A program made the translations under genes and the position numbers. Under the pieces are notes generated by a model. That model was not told the DNA's origin. It searched no databases and worked only from the letters and a program-made list of their open reading frames with translations. This document shows, in pieces, positions 21,339 through 31,550 of a stretch of 64,000 nt of DNA (within the stretch, counting starts at the first letter, position 1; each line of letters begins with the position of its first letter). The stretch covers positions 17,398,305 through 17,462,304 of the forward strand of contig CM066048.1 in NCBI GenBank assembly GCA_033557465.1, in the 5' to 3' direction. This DNA comes from Ichthyophis bannanicus. Lineage: Eukaryota; Chordata; Amphibia; Gymnophiona; Ichthyophiidae.

Positions 21339-23250
21339 ATGGCTGTCAGCGGGTTCAAAAAGTGTGATCGGTGTAAGAAACTGATGTCTTTCACCAACAC
21401 ACATGACTGATGCCTCGGGCCCGATCATGACCCGATGATCTGTGGCCCGTGTGGCAAAATGTCATCTAAGGCATTGAGGAGCCGTCAGCATCAACGAGAA
21501 AGGATCTTCTCTGACTCCGCGTCCGGCCGGACCCGGACTTCGTCAGAGGCCTCAACGTCTCGGGAGTCCGTCCCCAAGCATTGTCGGGGCTCCTCTGAGC
21601 GGGGGTCTCCCTCATGGGAACACAAAAGGAAGAAGAAACCCGCGAGGGCGGCATCGGTGGACGCTCTTGGTCCCTTGAGGGCCAGGTCGCATAGCCCCGA
21701 CCGCCGTCCCGGGTCCTCGGAGCCGGAGAGGCCTGCTAAACTACCTCGTGTGGAGCCGGAGTCCCTGAGTCACGTGAGTGCTGTTGTCCTCGTGGACTCT
21801 CCTCCGGGGGAGCTGACGTCGGCCCCGACACCGTCGGGAGCCAAGTCGGGGGCTGCTGAGTCTCCTGAGCTCAGACTCAGGTTGACGGCCTTGGAGAGCA
21901 GCTTGGCTGCCTTCATGGAACAGCAGCAGGTGCTGATCGTCGGTCTGACTGGTGCATCTGCCCCGACCACCAGGACCTCGACGTCCGACCCCGTAGGCCG
22001 AGCCGATCCTCGAGTCAATGCGTTCTCGAGTCGATCCTCGGCCAAGGTCTCCCTCGGCCTCCCGTATGGGGCCGAGGTCGTCGACGCCGGTACCCTTGGA
22101 GTCGGGGCGGATGGCATCGGTGCCTGCCCAACCGGAGCCGCTCGATTCCTCGGAGGGGTCGGGGTGGGAAACAGAGGACGAGGAGTCCCCGGACACTTTC
22201 CGGACCCAGTGTGTCCCATCGGACTCACTAGAGTCCGAGCCTCGGAGAAGGTCCCCCCCGGAGGATACTCGGTTCTCGGACTTCGTGAAGGACATGGCCA
22301 AGGCCTTGGCCTTCCCCGCGGACCCTGAGGAGGAGCCTCAAGCCGAAGAGCTCGGTCTTCCAGTATGACTCCCCACCGAAGGAGGCCTTTACTGTACCGG
22401 TTCCTCCGATGCTGGAATGGCTGCTCTTCCGTATGTGGGAGGCACCGGCCTCGGTGCCGGTTCTCAGCAAATGGGTCGATTCCATTTATCGAGTCCGTAA
22501 GAGTCCTGGGTTCCAGAAGGCACAGCTATCGCACCACTCCATGGTTGTGGAATCGGCCATGCATCATCTGAAGAGTCAGAAGATGCACTCCTTGGTGCCC
22601 CCCCGGCAGGGAGGCCCGGAACCTGGATGCCCTCGGTAGAAAGTGCTTCCAGGGCTCTATGCTGGCTTGTCGTGTCCAGACTTAACAGCTGTGCATGGGC
22701 ATGTACCTCCGAGACCTGGCAAAAGGAGATTGCCGGGTTCTCTGCTGGCCTCTCCGAGGAACTTTTGCAGAAGTTCAAAGCTTTGTCATCGGGGATTCGA
22801 GAGTGCTCGAAGTTTATAGCTCGAGCAGCCTATGATGGCTTCGAGGCTTTGGCCCGAGTAGCAGCGGCTGGCATCGGTGCACGCCGTCAGGCCTGGCTAC
22901 AGTCATCGGACCTCGAGCCATGGGTCCAGGACAAGTTGGTCGATGTCCCTTGCCGGGGTGAGAACCTCTTTGGCAAACCCATGGCTGAAAAGGCTGCAGA
23001 AATCGAGACTGAGACTCTCACCAGGACAAGGCTGTCCAGGAAGACTTCTGCCCCTTAAAAGAAGAAGGGCTCAGGGAAAAAGCCCTTTTACCCAAGAAAG
23101 GCCTCTGCCTACAAATCCTACCCTCAATTCCAGGCCTCTAGAGCTTCCCAACAGGGTCAGCAGGCCAAGGGGCAGGGACATGGGCCCCGTAGGCCGAAAA
23201 CCTCCAAGCCGCCAGCTCCGGCTCCTGCACAGCAGGGAGCGGGGTTCTGA
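21339..23250 (+). pseudogene. DIRS gag (copy 2), broken
   Basis: ATG at 21339 (MAVSGFKKCDRCKKLMSF) aligns with the start of copy 3 gag. The Trp of the conserved THDWC is TGA here (21408-21410) and three residues next to it are missing, breaking the Cys knuckle. Frame changes follow near 22050 and 22355. Later blocks are FSDFVKDMAKALAFPADPEE, WVQDKLVDVPCRGENLFGKP and a basic Gln-rich tail (QQGQQAKGQGHGPRRPK). A TAA near 23056 interrupts the tail. Gag packages element RNA in this class; this copy cannot. Confidence 0.85.
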
Positions 23251-25518
23251 CTCCCACTGCATAGCCTCTCCCCTACAGCTGGCTCCACTCAGCACAGGAG
23301 GCCGGCTGACACTGTACGCCCACAGATGGTCAGCCATAACAGGGGATACCTGGGTACTGAGCATAGTCCAAAAAGGCTACTTGCTCCACTTCAACCAATT
23401 ACCTCCCTCCTATTTTCCAGGGGAGCCTCCAAGACTCCCTCTGCACAGGAACAACCTCCTTCAGGAGTTGGCAAGTCTTCTACAGGAGCAGGCGGTGGAA
23501 CCGGTGCCTCACAACCTGAGAGGACGAGGCTTCTACTATATACGAGGCTTCTATATACTAAGGAAACAACTAAAAGAGCCTTCAGTATCCATGCCCCAAT
23601 TGCCTGGAATGCCCTCCCACTAGAACTGAGAATTATCAACAGCCTAACGCAATTCAGAAAAAGCCTCAAACATCATCTCTTCCTAAGCTATTTCCCAATC
23701 TAATTTTTTGCACAAGAAAGCATTTTACAGATACTTCCCGACCATACCATTTATCCCAATTGATACATCCAGATTTGACTAACGTACTTGAATCTTCTGT
23801 AAATAGTTAGCTAGTTTTTACATAGTTTTACCTTGTTATTCCCAAGTTTACAAATCCCTGTTACTTGTAAAATGCATTTTCAGTTCTATGTATGCATATT
23901 TTTGTTCCATGTAAACCGAGCTGATGACAATAGCGCGGTATATAAAAGATGTTAAATAATAAATAATAAATAAATAATAATACTCCAGGTACTTTCTAGT
24001 ACCAAAAAGGACAGGAGGCCTCAGGCCCATCCTAGACTTGCAAAATCTCAACAAATTCCTGGAGAGGGAAAAGTTCAAGATGCTTACCCTTGGAATACTG
24101 CTGCCCTACCTCCAGCAGGGAGATTGGCTATGCTCCTTAGACCTAAAGGATGCTTATACTCACATCCTCATTCATCCAGACCACAGACAATATCTCAGAT
24201 TTGTAGTGGGAGGAAGTCATTTTCAGTACAGAGTACTTCCATTTGGCCTAACCTCCGCACCCAGGGTTTTCACCAAATGCCTGGCGATGGTGGCGGCCTA
24301 TCTCAGAAACCAGGGCATCTTTGTCTTTCCATACCTGGACGACTGGCTCATCAGAGGTCAGTCTCCACAGGAGGCCAGACAGGCCACTCTTCGCACTGTC
24401 TCTCTTCTCCAGCACCTCGGCTTTGTCATAAACTTCGCAAAGTCCACTTTGCTTCCCTCACAAGACATAGAGTTCATAGGAGCAAGGTTAGATACCTTAC
24501 AAGCCATGGCTTATTTGCCCGAGAACAGGGCTCACAGACTGATGGCTCTGGCCCAGCAGTTTCACAGGGGATCTCTGGTCTCTGCCAGACATTTCCTGAG
24601 GCTTTCGGGCCACATGGCATCCACAGTCCATGTAACTCCAAATGCCCGTCTGCATATGTGGCCTGCTCAATGGTGCCTCAGAGCTCAGTGGATACAGGCC
24701 ACAGGAGACTTAAGAGACAGAGTAAGAGTGTCCAAACTACTGGCGGCCTCCCTGCAGTGGTGGCTGCATCTCCAAAACCTGATTAAAGGGGTGCCTTTCC
24801 AGGCACCACCACACACACAGGTGTTGACAACTAATGCTTCTCTTCAAGGTTGGGGTGCACATTGCCAAGGGGCATGCACTCAGGGCCTCTGGTCCCCTTA
24901 GGAGGCCACACAGCAGATCAATCTGTTGGAGTTGCGAGCTATTCAATTAGCTCTACAAACTTTCTCTCATGTCCTCTCTCGCCAGCCTGTCTTGATTCAG
25001 ACGGACAGCCAAGTAGCAATGTTCTATGTGAACAAACAAGGAGGCACAGGATCCAGGCTTCTGTGTCAGGAAGCACAGGCTTGTGCGCCTTTGCAGTCAA
25101 GCACGGCATGTTTCTCAAGGCAGCTTATCTACCTGGCCAAGAAAATTACCTGGCAGACAGGTTGAGCAGGATTCTACAGCCTCACGAATGGCATTTGAAT
25201 CCCCTAGTGGTCCGGCAGATCTTCCTAAAGTGGGGCCTTCCGACCATCGATCTCTTTGCCAGTCCATTGAACCGTCAGCTGCCCAGGTTCTGTTTCAGAC
25301 AACCGCATCCTCTGCGAATAGCAGCAGATGCCTTCCTAATCTCTTGGTCTATGGGCCTGCTGTATGCGTTTCCTCCAACGCCTCTAGTGCCCCGAACCCT
25401 ATTCAAAGTTCTTCGGGAGAGGGCCTCCCTGATCCTGGTAGCTCCCAGATGGCCGAGGCAACCGTGGTTTCCACTCCTTCTGCAATTGGCAGTGGACACT
25501 CCACTCCCTCTGGCTATT
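23251..25518 (+). pseudogene. DIRS RT-RNase H (copy 2), interrupted
   Basis: N-terminal block TGDTWVLSIVQKGYLLHFNQ (near 23340), then an L2 insertion at 23537-23983, then a clean RT: RPILDLQNLNKFL (24021), CSLDLKDAYTHILIHP, YRVLPFGLTSAPRVFTK, FPYLDDWL (near 24330, catalytic), QDIEFIGARLDTL. RNase H: VLTTNASLQGWGAH (the usual TDAS Asp is Asn), TDSQVAMFYVNKQGGTGS. A TAG at 24899-24901 replaces the Gln of SPQE, and the frame shifts near 25075 before LADRLSRILQPHEW and LPTIDLFASPLNRQLP. Defective. Confidence 0.88.
23537..23983 (+). mobile_element. L2-type LINE 3' end inside DIRS copy 2
   Basis: Interrupts the conserved FYSRYFLVP of pol: DIRS sequence stops at GGCTTCTAC (23536) and resumes at TCCAGGTACTTTC (23984). 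The insert encodes the L2 C-terminus (IAWNALPLELRIINSLTQFR) and ends GCGCGGTATATAAAAGATG with AATAA repeats. The DIRS word CGAGGCTTCTA is repeated at its start (23525 and 23543), probably a target-site or priming effect. Confidence 0.8.
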
Positions 25519-26495
25519 GATGTTTCACCCCTTAATGACTGTTTTGCTCACATTGCTACCTGGATTTCCTCCAACTATCTCCACCTTAACCCATCCAAGT
25601 CCACAGCCATGTGGATTTCCCTAAGTACCCCTTGTCCTAACATTGCCCCCCAGCTCAGCTCTACTTCGATCCCTCTAGTTTCTTCATTTCGTTACCTGGG
25701 TGTAACAATGGATTCCTCACTCTCTTTTCATGAACATGTGTCCATCCTCACTCGCCGATCCTTTTGTGCACTTCAGCAAATTAGGGCGGTCCGTCCTTTG
25801 TTACCACCTTCCTCACTTATCACTTTGCTGTTGGTGCTGGTAATGAGTAGGTCAGATTACTGTAATGTGGCCCTTGCAAACTTGTCTCTCTATCAACTTC
25901 AGCGTTTACAATTACTACAAAATACAGCAGCTCGTCTCATCACTCATGCTAGGCGCTCTGATCATAATACTCCTCTTCCAATCCGTCTTCATTGGTTGCC
26001 CCTCCATTACAGAATTCAGTATAAGTTTTTGATTTTGACTCATAAAGCTATTTATACCTCAACTTCTCAGTACCTAGCCAATCTCATAGCACTGCATACA
26101 CCTTATCGTCAACTCTGGTCACTCCATGCAAATCGGCTTATCCTTCCATCTCCAACTCAGGCTCACCTAGAGCTAACTTACCACGCTGTGTTTTTCTTTC
26201 TCAGCCCTTCACTCTGGAATGCATTACCATCTTCGCTCCATCTCGAAGCCTCTTACCAGAAATTTAAGACACTTCTTAAAACTCATCTGTTTCAACAGGC
26301 ATTTGAGCTCCCAATTACCAACCCTCCTTAGTTGCTTTCCTTTTTAGTTTCTTACTGTCTCTGTTAGCCTCTACTGTATCTCTTGCTACTTTCTTATCAT
26401 GTAAATGGCATTCTTTTCCTCTTTCTTGCAGCATCAATGTTTTATTGTAAACCACCCTAATGCCATGGCGTGGGCGGTGTATCAAGTGTAAAAAT
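25519..26495 (+). mobile_element. L2-clade LINE, 5'-truncated, fused to DIRS copy 2
   Basis: Starts within the L2 RT after the catalytic box (DVSPLNDCFAHIATWISSNY, LNPSKSTAMWIS) and continues FRYLGVTMDSSLSFHEHV, SRSDYCNVALANLSLYQLQR, LPIRLHWLPLHYRIQYK and SLWNALPSSLH to a stop at 26331. The 3' UTR ends GGGCGGTGTATCAAGTGTAA and AAAATAAAG. The frame is open throughout, and it is in frame with the end of DIRS pol upstream (24850-26331). A different L2 subfamily from 7661-9424, judging by the divergent C-terminus. Confidence 0.85.
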
Positions 26496-28480
26496 AAAGA
26501 AGAGAGGAATTGAGAAAGATGGGAAGGCATGAAGGGGATGAAAGACAGCATCGACTAGGGATGGAGGAAAAGGGGGACGATGGATTGGGGAGGGGGATCA
26601 TAGAGGGAAAGATGACCAGATATTGGGAGAAAAGACCCATGAAAGGAGAGGATGAGGAAGACAGGAACCTTATGTGCAAAAAGAGACTGATAATCTTGGA
26701 CTGTGGAAGAGCTGGGGGAAAGCTAAAAGGAATGAAGGGAGAAACAGGAAGAGGAGAAAAGGAAAGCAAGAGAGCAGAAAGGAATAATGTGAAGATATCA
26801 AACGGCTACTTAAGAAAATAGATCGATACAGAAAAGAAAAATGACAGTGCTAGAAAGAGTGCAAGTGGGTGGGTGGGCTGAAAAAAAAGACCCAAGAAAG
26901 AAAAAAATAAGTGACTGAATCAGAAATTCATCCCACAGGTTGGAAAATGTATTTTCTGAATGAGCCTGTCTAAAATAATCCTGAGACTTTATCCAGAATT
27001 ATGGTCTGTGCATATGCCCCACTGAGCATTTTTATATTCTGAAAGAAAACTGAATGCCGCTGGTTTTCCCTTCTTTGCAGAACATTTCCCAGAGAAGTTA
27101 AATTGGGTCACTGAGTTTGTAGTAAGAAAATAATGGTCGTCTTAGCTGCAGGAATTGTACATATTGATGCTTTATAGTTAAGGTGATAGTGGTGTCCTCA
27201 CCTCCCCCCCCCCCTCCCCCAGGGAGATTTCATTTCTGTTGGTAGCCCAGATTTGCTTTCACAAGCTTTAGTAACTAAATTTTAAATCTAAACTATTATA
27301 ATTCAAAGTCATTCTATTCTGACTTACCCTTATCTGCCACCCCGTAGACTTCAGATAAAACACACTCCTGCAGCCTATTTAGGAGGATGATAAAGGCCAT
27401 TGCTGCTTAATGTAACAACTATTCACTCGAGGTATTTTCATGTTAACATTACCTGCCATCTCCAGAGGGTTTTAGCACAGAAAATCATTGTAAGCACACT
27501 ATGCACAGTCAAAATGCAAAATCAAAGTATTGGTCAGTGCTTCTGATGTAAGAAAACACATTAAATTTGGGTGCAAAGGGTCATTTGAGGTAAACTCTGA
27601 CATATTACCTCAGATAGCCCTGGGAGCCCAGTAAGCTCCAAGGCCCACCCTGTCCCTTACTCGCTCCCCCTCAAGCTGGTCCAAACAGGCACCAAACCCC
27701 ACCCAAATCTCTAAAACCTTTAAGTAGGGAGGCAGGAGAGATGCCTGCTTACTTCTGCCTCCAATGCTATCATCTTGTAAAAGGCCAGCACCTGACCCCA
27801 TGCACTAAGGGTTTGGCCTGCTCAGTAAGGGAGTGCTCTCATATTTGGCAGGCTGACCTCCTCATGCAGTGCTTCTTGCAGCGCCTCTATCCAGCCAGTC
27901 AGGAAGTTAGGATTACTACAATACATATGCAAGAGATCCACTGTGTGCAGATGTTTCATGCATATTAATGTGGTAATCCTGAAAGCCCAACCGGCTAGGT
28001 GTGCCCCAGGAGGGGACTGAGAAGCGTTTGCCTAGTGGCATGTTCTGTTGTACTGCTAAGGCTCTGGTGTAGCAGGGGAGGAGACTGTTGCAGAACAGTT
28101 TTCTTGGGCCAGGTTAAGTATTGCTACTCTCTGGGGTGTTGCAGCTTTGGGGGTTCTCTGGACAACTGCCCAGGCCAGGGCTGCTTTGGAACAGATGGTC
28201 TCCTCAGGGAGGGGGGAGGAAAAGAGAAAGAAGGGTAAGATTTATTTATCCCAGATACAGAAAGCTGTAGCCCATTACTGCAATGGGCTTTGCAGTTTTC
28301 CTGTCTGCAGCCAGTGTTTTTACCCCAGCGCTTGCTCCACACATGGTTCAAAGCACAGCTTATTACAGCAGCCCCTTAGTGAGTGAAGCAGAAAGGAGAT
28401 ACTCCCAGCCTGAAGTTGCACTGGTTACAGGCCTGGATGTAAGAAACCGCCTCCAGTGCCAAACTAATAAGCACTGGAGC
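26496..28480. other. no recognisable gene; purine-rich tract then mixed sequence
   Basis: 26500-26920 is strongly purine-rich on plus (GGGAGG/AAAGAG-like), and the open frames there reflect composition. 27203-27222 is a C run. The remainder is moderately AT-rich with no repeat or coding motif I recognise. Confidence 0.5.
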
Positions 28481-28482
28481 TA

Positions 28483-28662
28483 GGGGTTGTCAACTGGCTT
28501 GATCCAGTCCTGGGTTTACCCCATTGCAGGCAGGGGTTTGTAGATCTTGCTTTTCTTATGAAGTGCAATACAGAAATCAGAACTACATATCCCTGCCTGC
28601 AATGGGGTAAACCCAGAACTGGATCCAGCTTGCCAGGTGCATCTGTAACCAGTTGGCAACTC
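28483..28662. mobile_element. MITE-like inverted-repeat element (~180 bp)
   Basis: Ends GGGGTTGTCAACTGG (left) and, reverse complemented, AGAGTTGCCAACTGG (right), flanked by TA at 28481-28482 and 28663-28664. Internal arms are CTGGGTTTACCCCATTGCAG on plus and its near-perfect reverse complement near 28590-28615. The TA duplication suggests a Tc1/mariner-type mobiliser; two bases are weak evidence. Confidence 0.65.
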
Positions 28663-28664
28663 TA

Positions 28665-29533
28665 AAGGAGCACCCTTCACCCATGCTGCAGCAACAACTT
28701 CAGCAGAAGTCAGTGTGGGACCTGTGTGCCAGAGCTTGCAGAGGCCCTGCCACAGTCCCACCCTTTGCACGATGCCCAAGGATAGGGGAGGATGCAACAG
28801 GGTTTGTGAATGCACAGGTTGGCTCATTCATCCTATGCTGAGCTCTGCTGTGGCTTGGCTGAAAAGAACAGTCCTGCAGGTGCAGATCATCTCTGGAGGT
28901 AAGAGGAAATGAGATCTGACTCAGGAGACCAAGGGACGAGGATAAGATGTGGACAATCTCTATTGACTGGGGGGATCAGAGATGAGATTTTCACCTTCCC
29001 CTCCATGATTTTTGTGGGGGGATGGGTAGGGGAAATCCCTCTCCCTGCCCCACCCTCCAGCCATGAGAACTCAAGTTTTAAATTCAAATGTGATTGTTTA
29101 CAGTTAAGTACATGTGCTAAACTGTTACGTTTAACTTTTAGAGCTCTGAACAAGATAAGTCCTCCTTTAAGTAACTTGGACCTAGTCCTGTATTTGTCTT
29201 TTTGAAAAACACCTCCAAACTCTATAGTTTTGGGGGGCATGTTAAACCCAGAGACCTGATGGGACCCTTCTCTTGCCTTCCCTTCCTAGGTTGTTTAACC
29301 TTTAGCTATGGAACTGCCCAATGTCTGTAAATCTGATCTTGTCTTAGGTTTGTTTCCCTGGTATAGCAAATACTCAGCTAAATGTTACATACTAAGGGGT
29401 CAATGCAATAGCCGTGTGCATGGTTTTTCTAACATGAGAGCGCTGCAGAGGTAGTGTGCCAATATGCCAGAAGCCAAACTTTGCTAAATTCACAGCAAGG
29501 GCGAGACATATGCACCAAAAGCTTATGACCTAG
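28665..29533. other. no recognisable gene or repeat
   Basis: Mixed-composition sequence. The short open frames (28653-28841, 28909-29205) have no recognisable motif. Confidence 0.45.
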
Positions 29534-29547
29534 TGCCAACATACCTG

Positions 29548-29772
29548 GAGTGGAGGAGTAGCCTAGTGGTTAGAATACTGGCTTGGTAACCAAGCAACCA
29601 GGGTTCAATTCCCACTAGCACTCCTTGTGGCCTTGGGCAAGTCACTTAACCCTCCATTGCCTCAGAAGAAAGACCTGGCAATCTACTTCCAGTGACACTG
29701 CCAAGAAAACCCTGGAGCTTCTGGGTCGCCAGGAGTCAGGACTGACTCGAAGGCACACATTGCATTTGCATT
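29548..29772 (+). repeat. tRNA-derived SINE with RTE-type tail
   Basis: Exact 14-bp target duplications TGCCAACATACCTG at 29534-29547 and 29773-29786 bound a 225-bp unit. The tRNA head has box A-like TAGCCTAGTGGTTAGA and box B-like GGTTCAATTCC. The middle (CCTTGGGCAAGTCACTTAAC) is the MIR/L2-type core. The tail (GGGTCGCCAGGAGTCAGGAC, then TGACTCGAAGGCAC) matches the 3' end of the RTE LINE at 42360-42395. It is transcribed by Pol III and presumably mobilised by that RTE. Confidence 0.9.
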
Positions 29773-29786
29773 TGCCAACATACCTG

Positions 29787-30150
29787 TAGTGAAATTTAAA
29801 ACATCTTTCAGCGTGCAGTAATAACTATTTACCCACATGGTGGTGGGAAAAGTTATGCACTTAACATTGGCGCCCGAAACAGTGGTTTGTGGAAGGCACA
29901 GGAAGGAATGGACCCCACTGCAAAGCCACCTGCGGGTAACATCACACCAGAAGACGTTTCTGTTCTATACATGCCAGTTTCATGCATCAAAGCCTTCTCC
30001 TCTTACACCTACCTAAGCTTTACTCTACCTCTACTCAGGCATTCCAACAATGGCACAACTGAACTCTGCCCTCGGTCTTTTGGTCTTCAGCACACTTCTC
30101 TGCATCCAGGTGGAATAGCTAAGGACCTCATTACGATGTCCTTTGGATAC
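29787..30150. other. no recognisable gene or repeat
   Basis: Sequence between the SINE and LTR D. Nothing recognised. Confidence 0.45.
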
Positions 30151-30154
30151 ATAG

Positions 30155-30844
30155 TGTGGCAAGGTCAGCTTTCCAGAGCATGGGGGAGGTGAAAAGCATA
30201 AGGAATTCACCTTAATCAAGGGGCCTCTGTTAGGTGTGCAGGGTCAGAAGGCCAGAGCCACGTTTCAAAAGCAGAAACCCCCCAGCTGGAATAGGTTTCA
30301 GGAAATGCTTGATAGAGTAAGGGGGGAAGATGGCAAGCATGAGGACCAAAGCCCTTACTCTAACAAGTGCACTGATTATTCTGAGTTCAGAAGGCAGGGA
30401 GATTACAAACACCTGAGAGAGAAAGAGGTGGGGTTGGATCCCAGTGAGTATAAACCCTGGTTTGATTATGGAGAGGGGAGGAGCAGGAGAGGAAGCCAAA
30501 GGAGCAGCGGAGGAAGCAAGAGAAGCAGCAGATGGGGAGAGGAACAGAGTCCAGAACAGCAAGGACGATGTAATGCTGGAGAAGCTAGAGCAGGTGCTAA
30601 CTCCTGGAGAAGGGCTGAGCTACCCAGAGCTGTGAGAGCTGTTTTCCCTGAATCAGGTTGGCAACAGGGGTGGAAGCCAGGAAGTGGAGAAGCATTCAGA
30701 CCTCCAGAGAGATTGTCAGCTGAGCAGTCTGATCAAGTGAATGAGTCAGAGCCCATGCAATTGGGAGAACCAGAGCCAGAGTTGGGGGAAGAAGACATGT
30801 TTATGGATCGTTCTTTATGTCAAGCTTTAGAATTGAAATGTTGA
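30155..30844 (+). CDS. reading frame spanning the first half of LTR D (229 codons)
   Basis: Uninterrupted from the first LTR base to a TGA at 30842-30844. It is hydrophilic and rich in Arg, Glu, Gln, Ser and Gly. Blocks shared with LTR E are EFTLIKGP and QKPPSWNRFQ. SEYKPWFDY is encoded over the TATA box (LTR C has GYKPW at the same place). The end, SEPMQLGEPEPELGEEDMF and then MDRSLCQALELKC, is the acidic C-terminus shared by the family. No signal peptide, membrane segment or catalytic motif is visible. Probably the 3'-LTR-encoded end of a larger protein; function unknown. Confidence 0.6.
   Translation, partial: CGKVSFPEHGGGEKHKEFTLIKGPLLGVQGQKARATFQKQKPPSWNRFQEMLDRVRGEDGKHEDQSPYSNKCTDYSEFRRQGDYKHLREKEVGLDPSEYKPWFDYGEGRSRRGSQRSSGGSKRSSRWGEEQSPEQQGRCNAGEARAGANSWRRAELPRAVRAVFPESGWQQGWKPGSGEAFRPPERLSAEQSDQVNESEPMQLGEPEPELGEEDMFMDRSLCQALELKC
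30449..30454 (+). promoter_or_regulatory. LTR D TATA box
   Basis: TATAAA followed by CCCTGG. LTR C has TATAAACCTTGG at the matching place, about 235-295 bp from the LTR start. It lies inside the open reading frame (codons for YKPW). Confidence 0.6.
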
Positions 30845-31550
30845 AGAAAAGCCACCCTTGAAAGAATTGTTCCTCTTGCAAAAGGTAACCTTAAAGCATA
30901 AGCAGTAAGGAGATAAATTCCTGTGTATTTTGGAAAGGGAATTTACTGCCACATAAGCTTGTAAAGGAAGCTATGTTCATGCCTGATTATCAGCTGTGTT
31001 AGAACTCTGCAACAGCAAGAAAGCTAATTGGCTGCTTTAAGAGTTTGTGTTTTGCTCCTGTTTTATATGAAAAGCCTGCTAAGAGTTTAGAGGACATTTT
31101 GAATGCTTATTTCATATTCACTTGGAAGTGCAGCCCAGAGAATTGAGGCTGAGTGAAGATAAACTGCCATTGAATAATTAACCTGGTTTTCTTTGTGCTG
31201 TGATTAACAAAGGACTATAAGAAAAGTGGCACACTGTGCTTATGAAAGGCTAAGCTTCTACATTGAAGAGGACTTTGAAAAGCCATTGATGAGTTCTGTT
31301 TGTTTTTGCCACCAGTTTTGCTGAACCTTAAGCAAAAGCCTATAATTTATCCTGTTAATGGAACCTTGAACCTGATCTGTTCTCTTGTGTTTAAAATTAA
31401 CTTTTTCTGTCATAAGCCTTACCCTCGGTTTGTCTCAACTACAATCCTTTACTTGAAGCATAAATATAGCTGATAGAGGAAGGATACATCAACCACCATG
31501 CCCTCAACAACTAGAGACTAGTGGTTTTGGCATTGTGCTTGTGACAATAG

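Larger units (their letters stand above)
20937..25518 (+). mobile_element. DIRS retrotransposon copy 2, 3' part lost
   Basis: Begins with the DIRS terminus CTCCAGGACCAAGCAGGAAG and CAGTCCTCACATATGGGTGA, then 5' leader, gag (21339-23250) and pol (23251-25518). An L2 tail lies inside pol (23537-23983). At 25518 the pol frame runs straight into a truncated L2. No tyrosine recombinase or 3' terminus follows, so the 3' third is deleted. It is relatively GC-rich in gag. Confidence 0.9.
30155..31546 (+). mobile_element. solo LTR D (1392 bp)
   Basis: Ends TGTGGCAAGG...CTTGTGACA with 4-bp target duplication ATAG at 30151-30154 and 31547-31550. The start is homologous with TGTGATAAGG of B, C and E. 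A TATA box (TATAAACCCTGG at 30449-30460) sits about 300 bp in. The region after the reading frame (30845-31546) is AT-rich and non-coding. No internal genes flank it, so it is solo. Confidence 0.85.

Noticed and set aside
21741..22301. 186-codon minus-strand frame in DIRS copy 2
   Set aside because: Antisense shadow of GC-rich gag; no related frame in copies 3 or 5.
26510..26821. 103-codon open frame in purine-rich sequence
   Set aside because: Composition alone (few stops in AG-rich DNA on this strand); no motif, no conservation evidence.
29560..29620. Possible tRNA gene (box A/B-like words)
   Set aside because: No cloverleaf can be completed; the words belong to a SINE head with clear target duplications and LINE-type tail.
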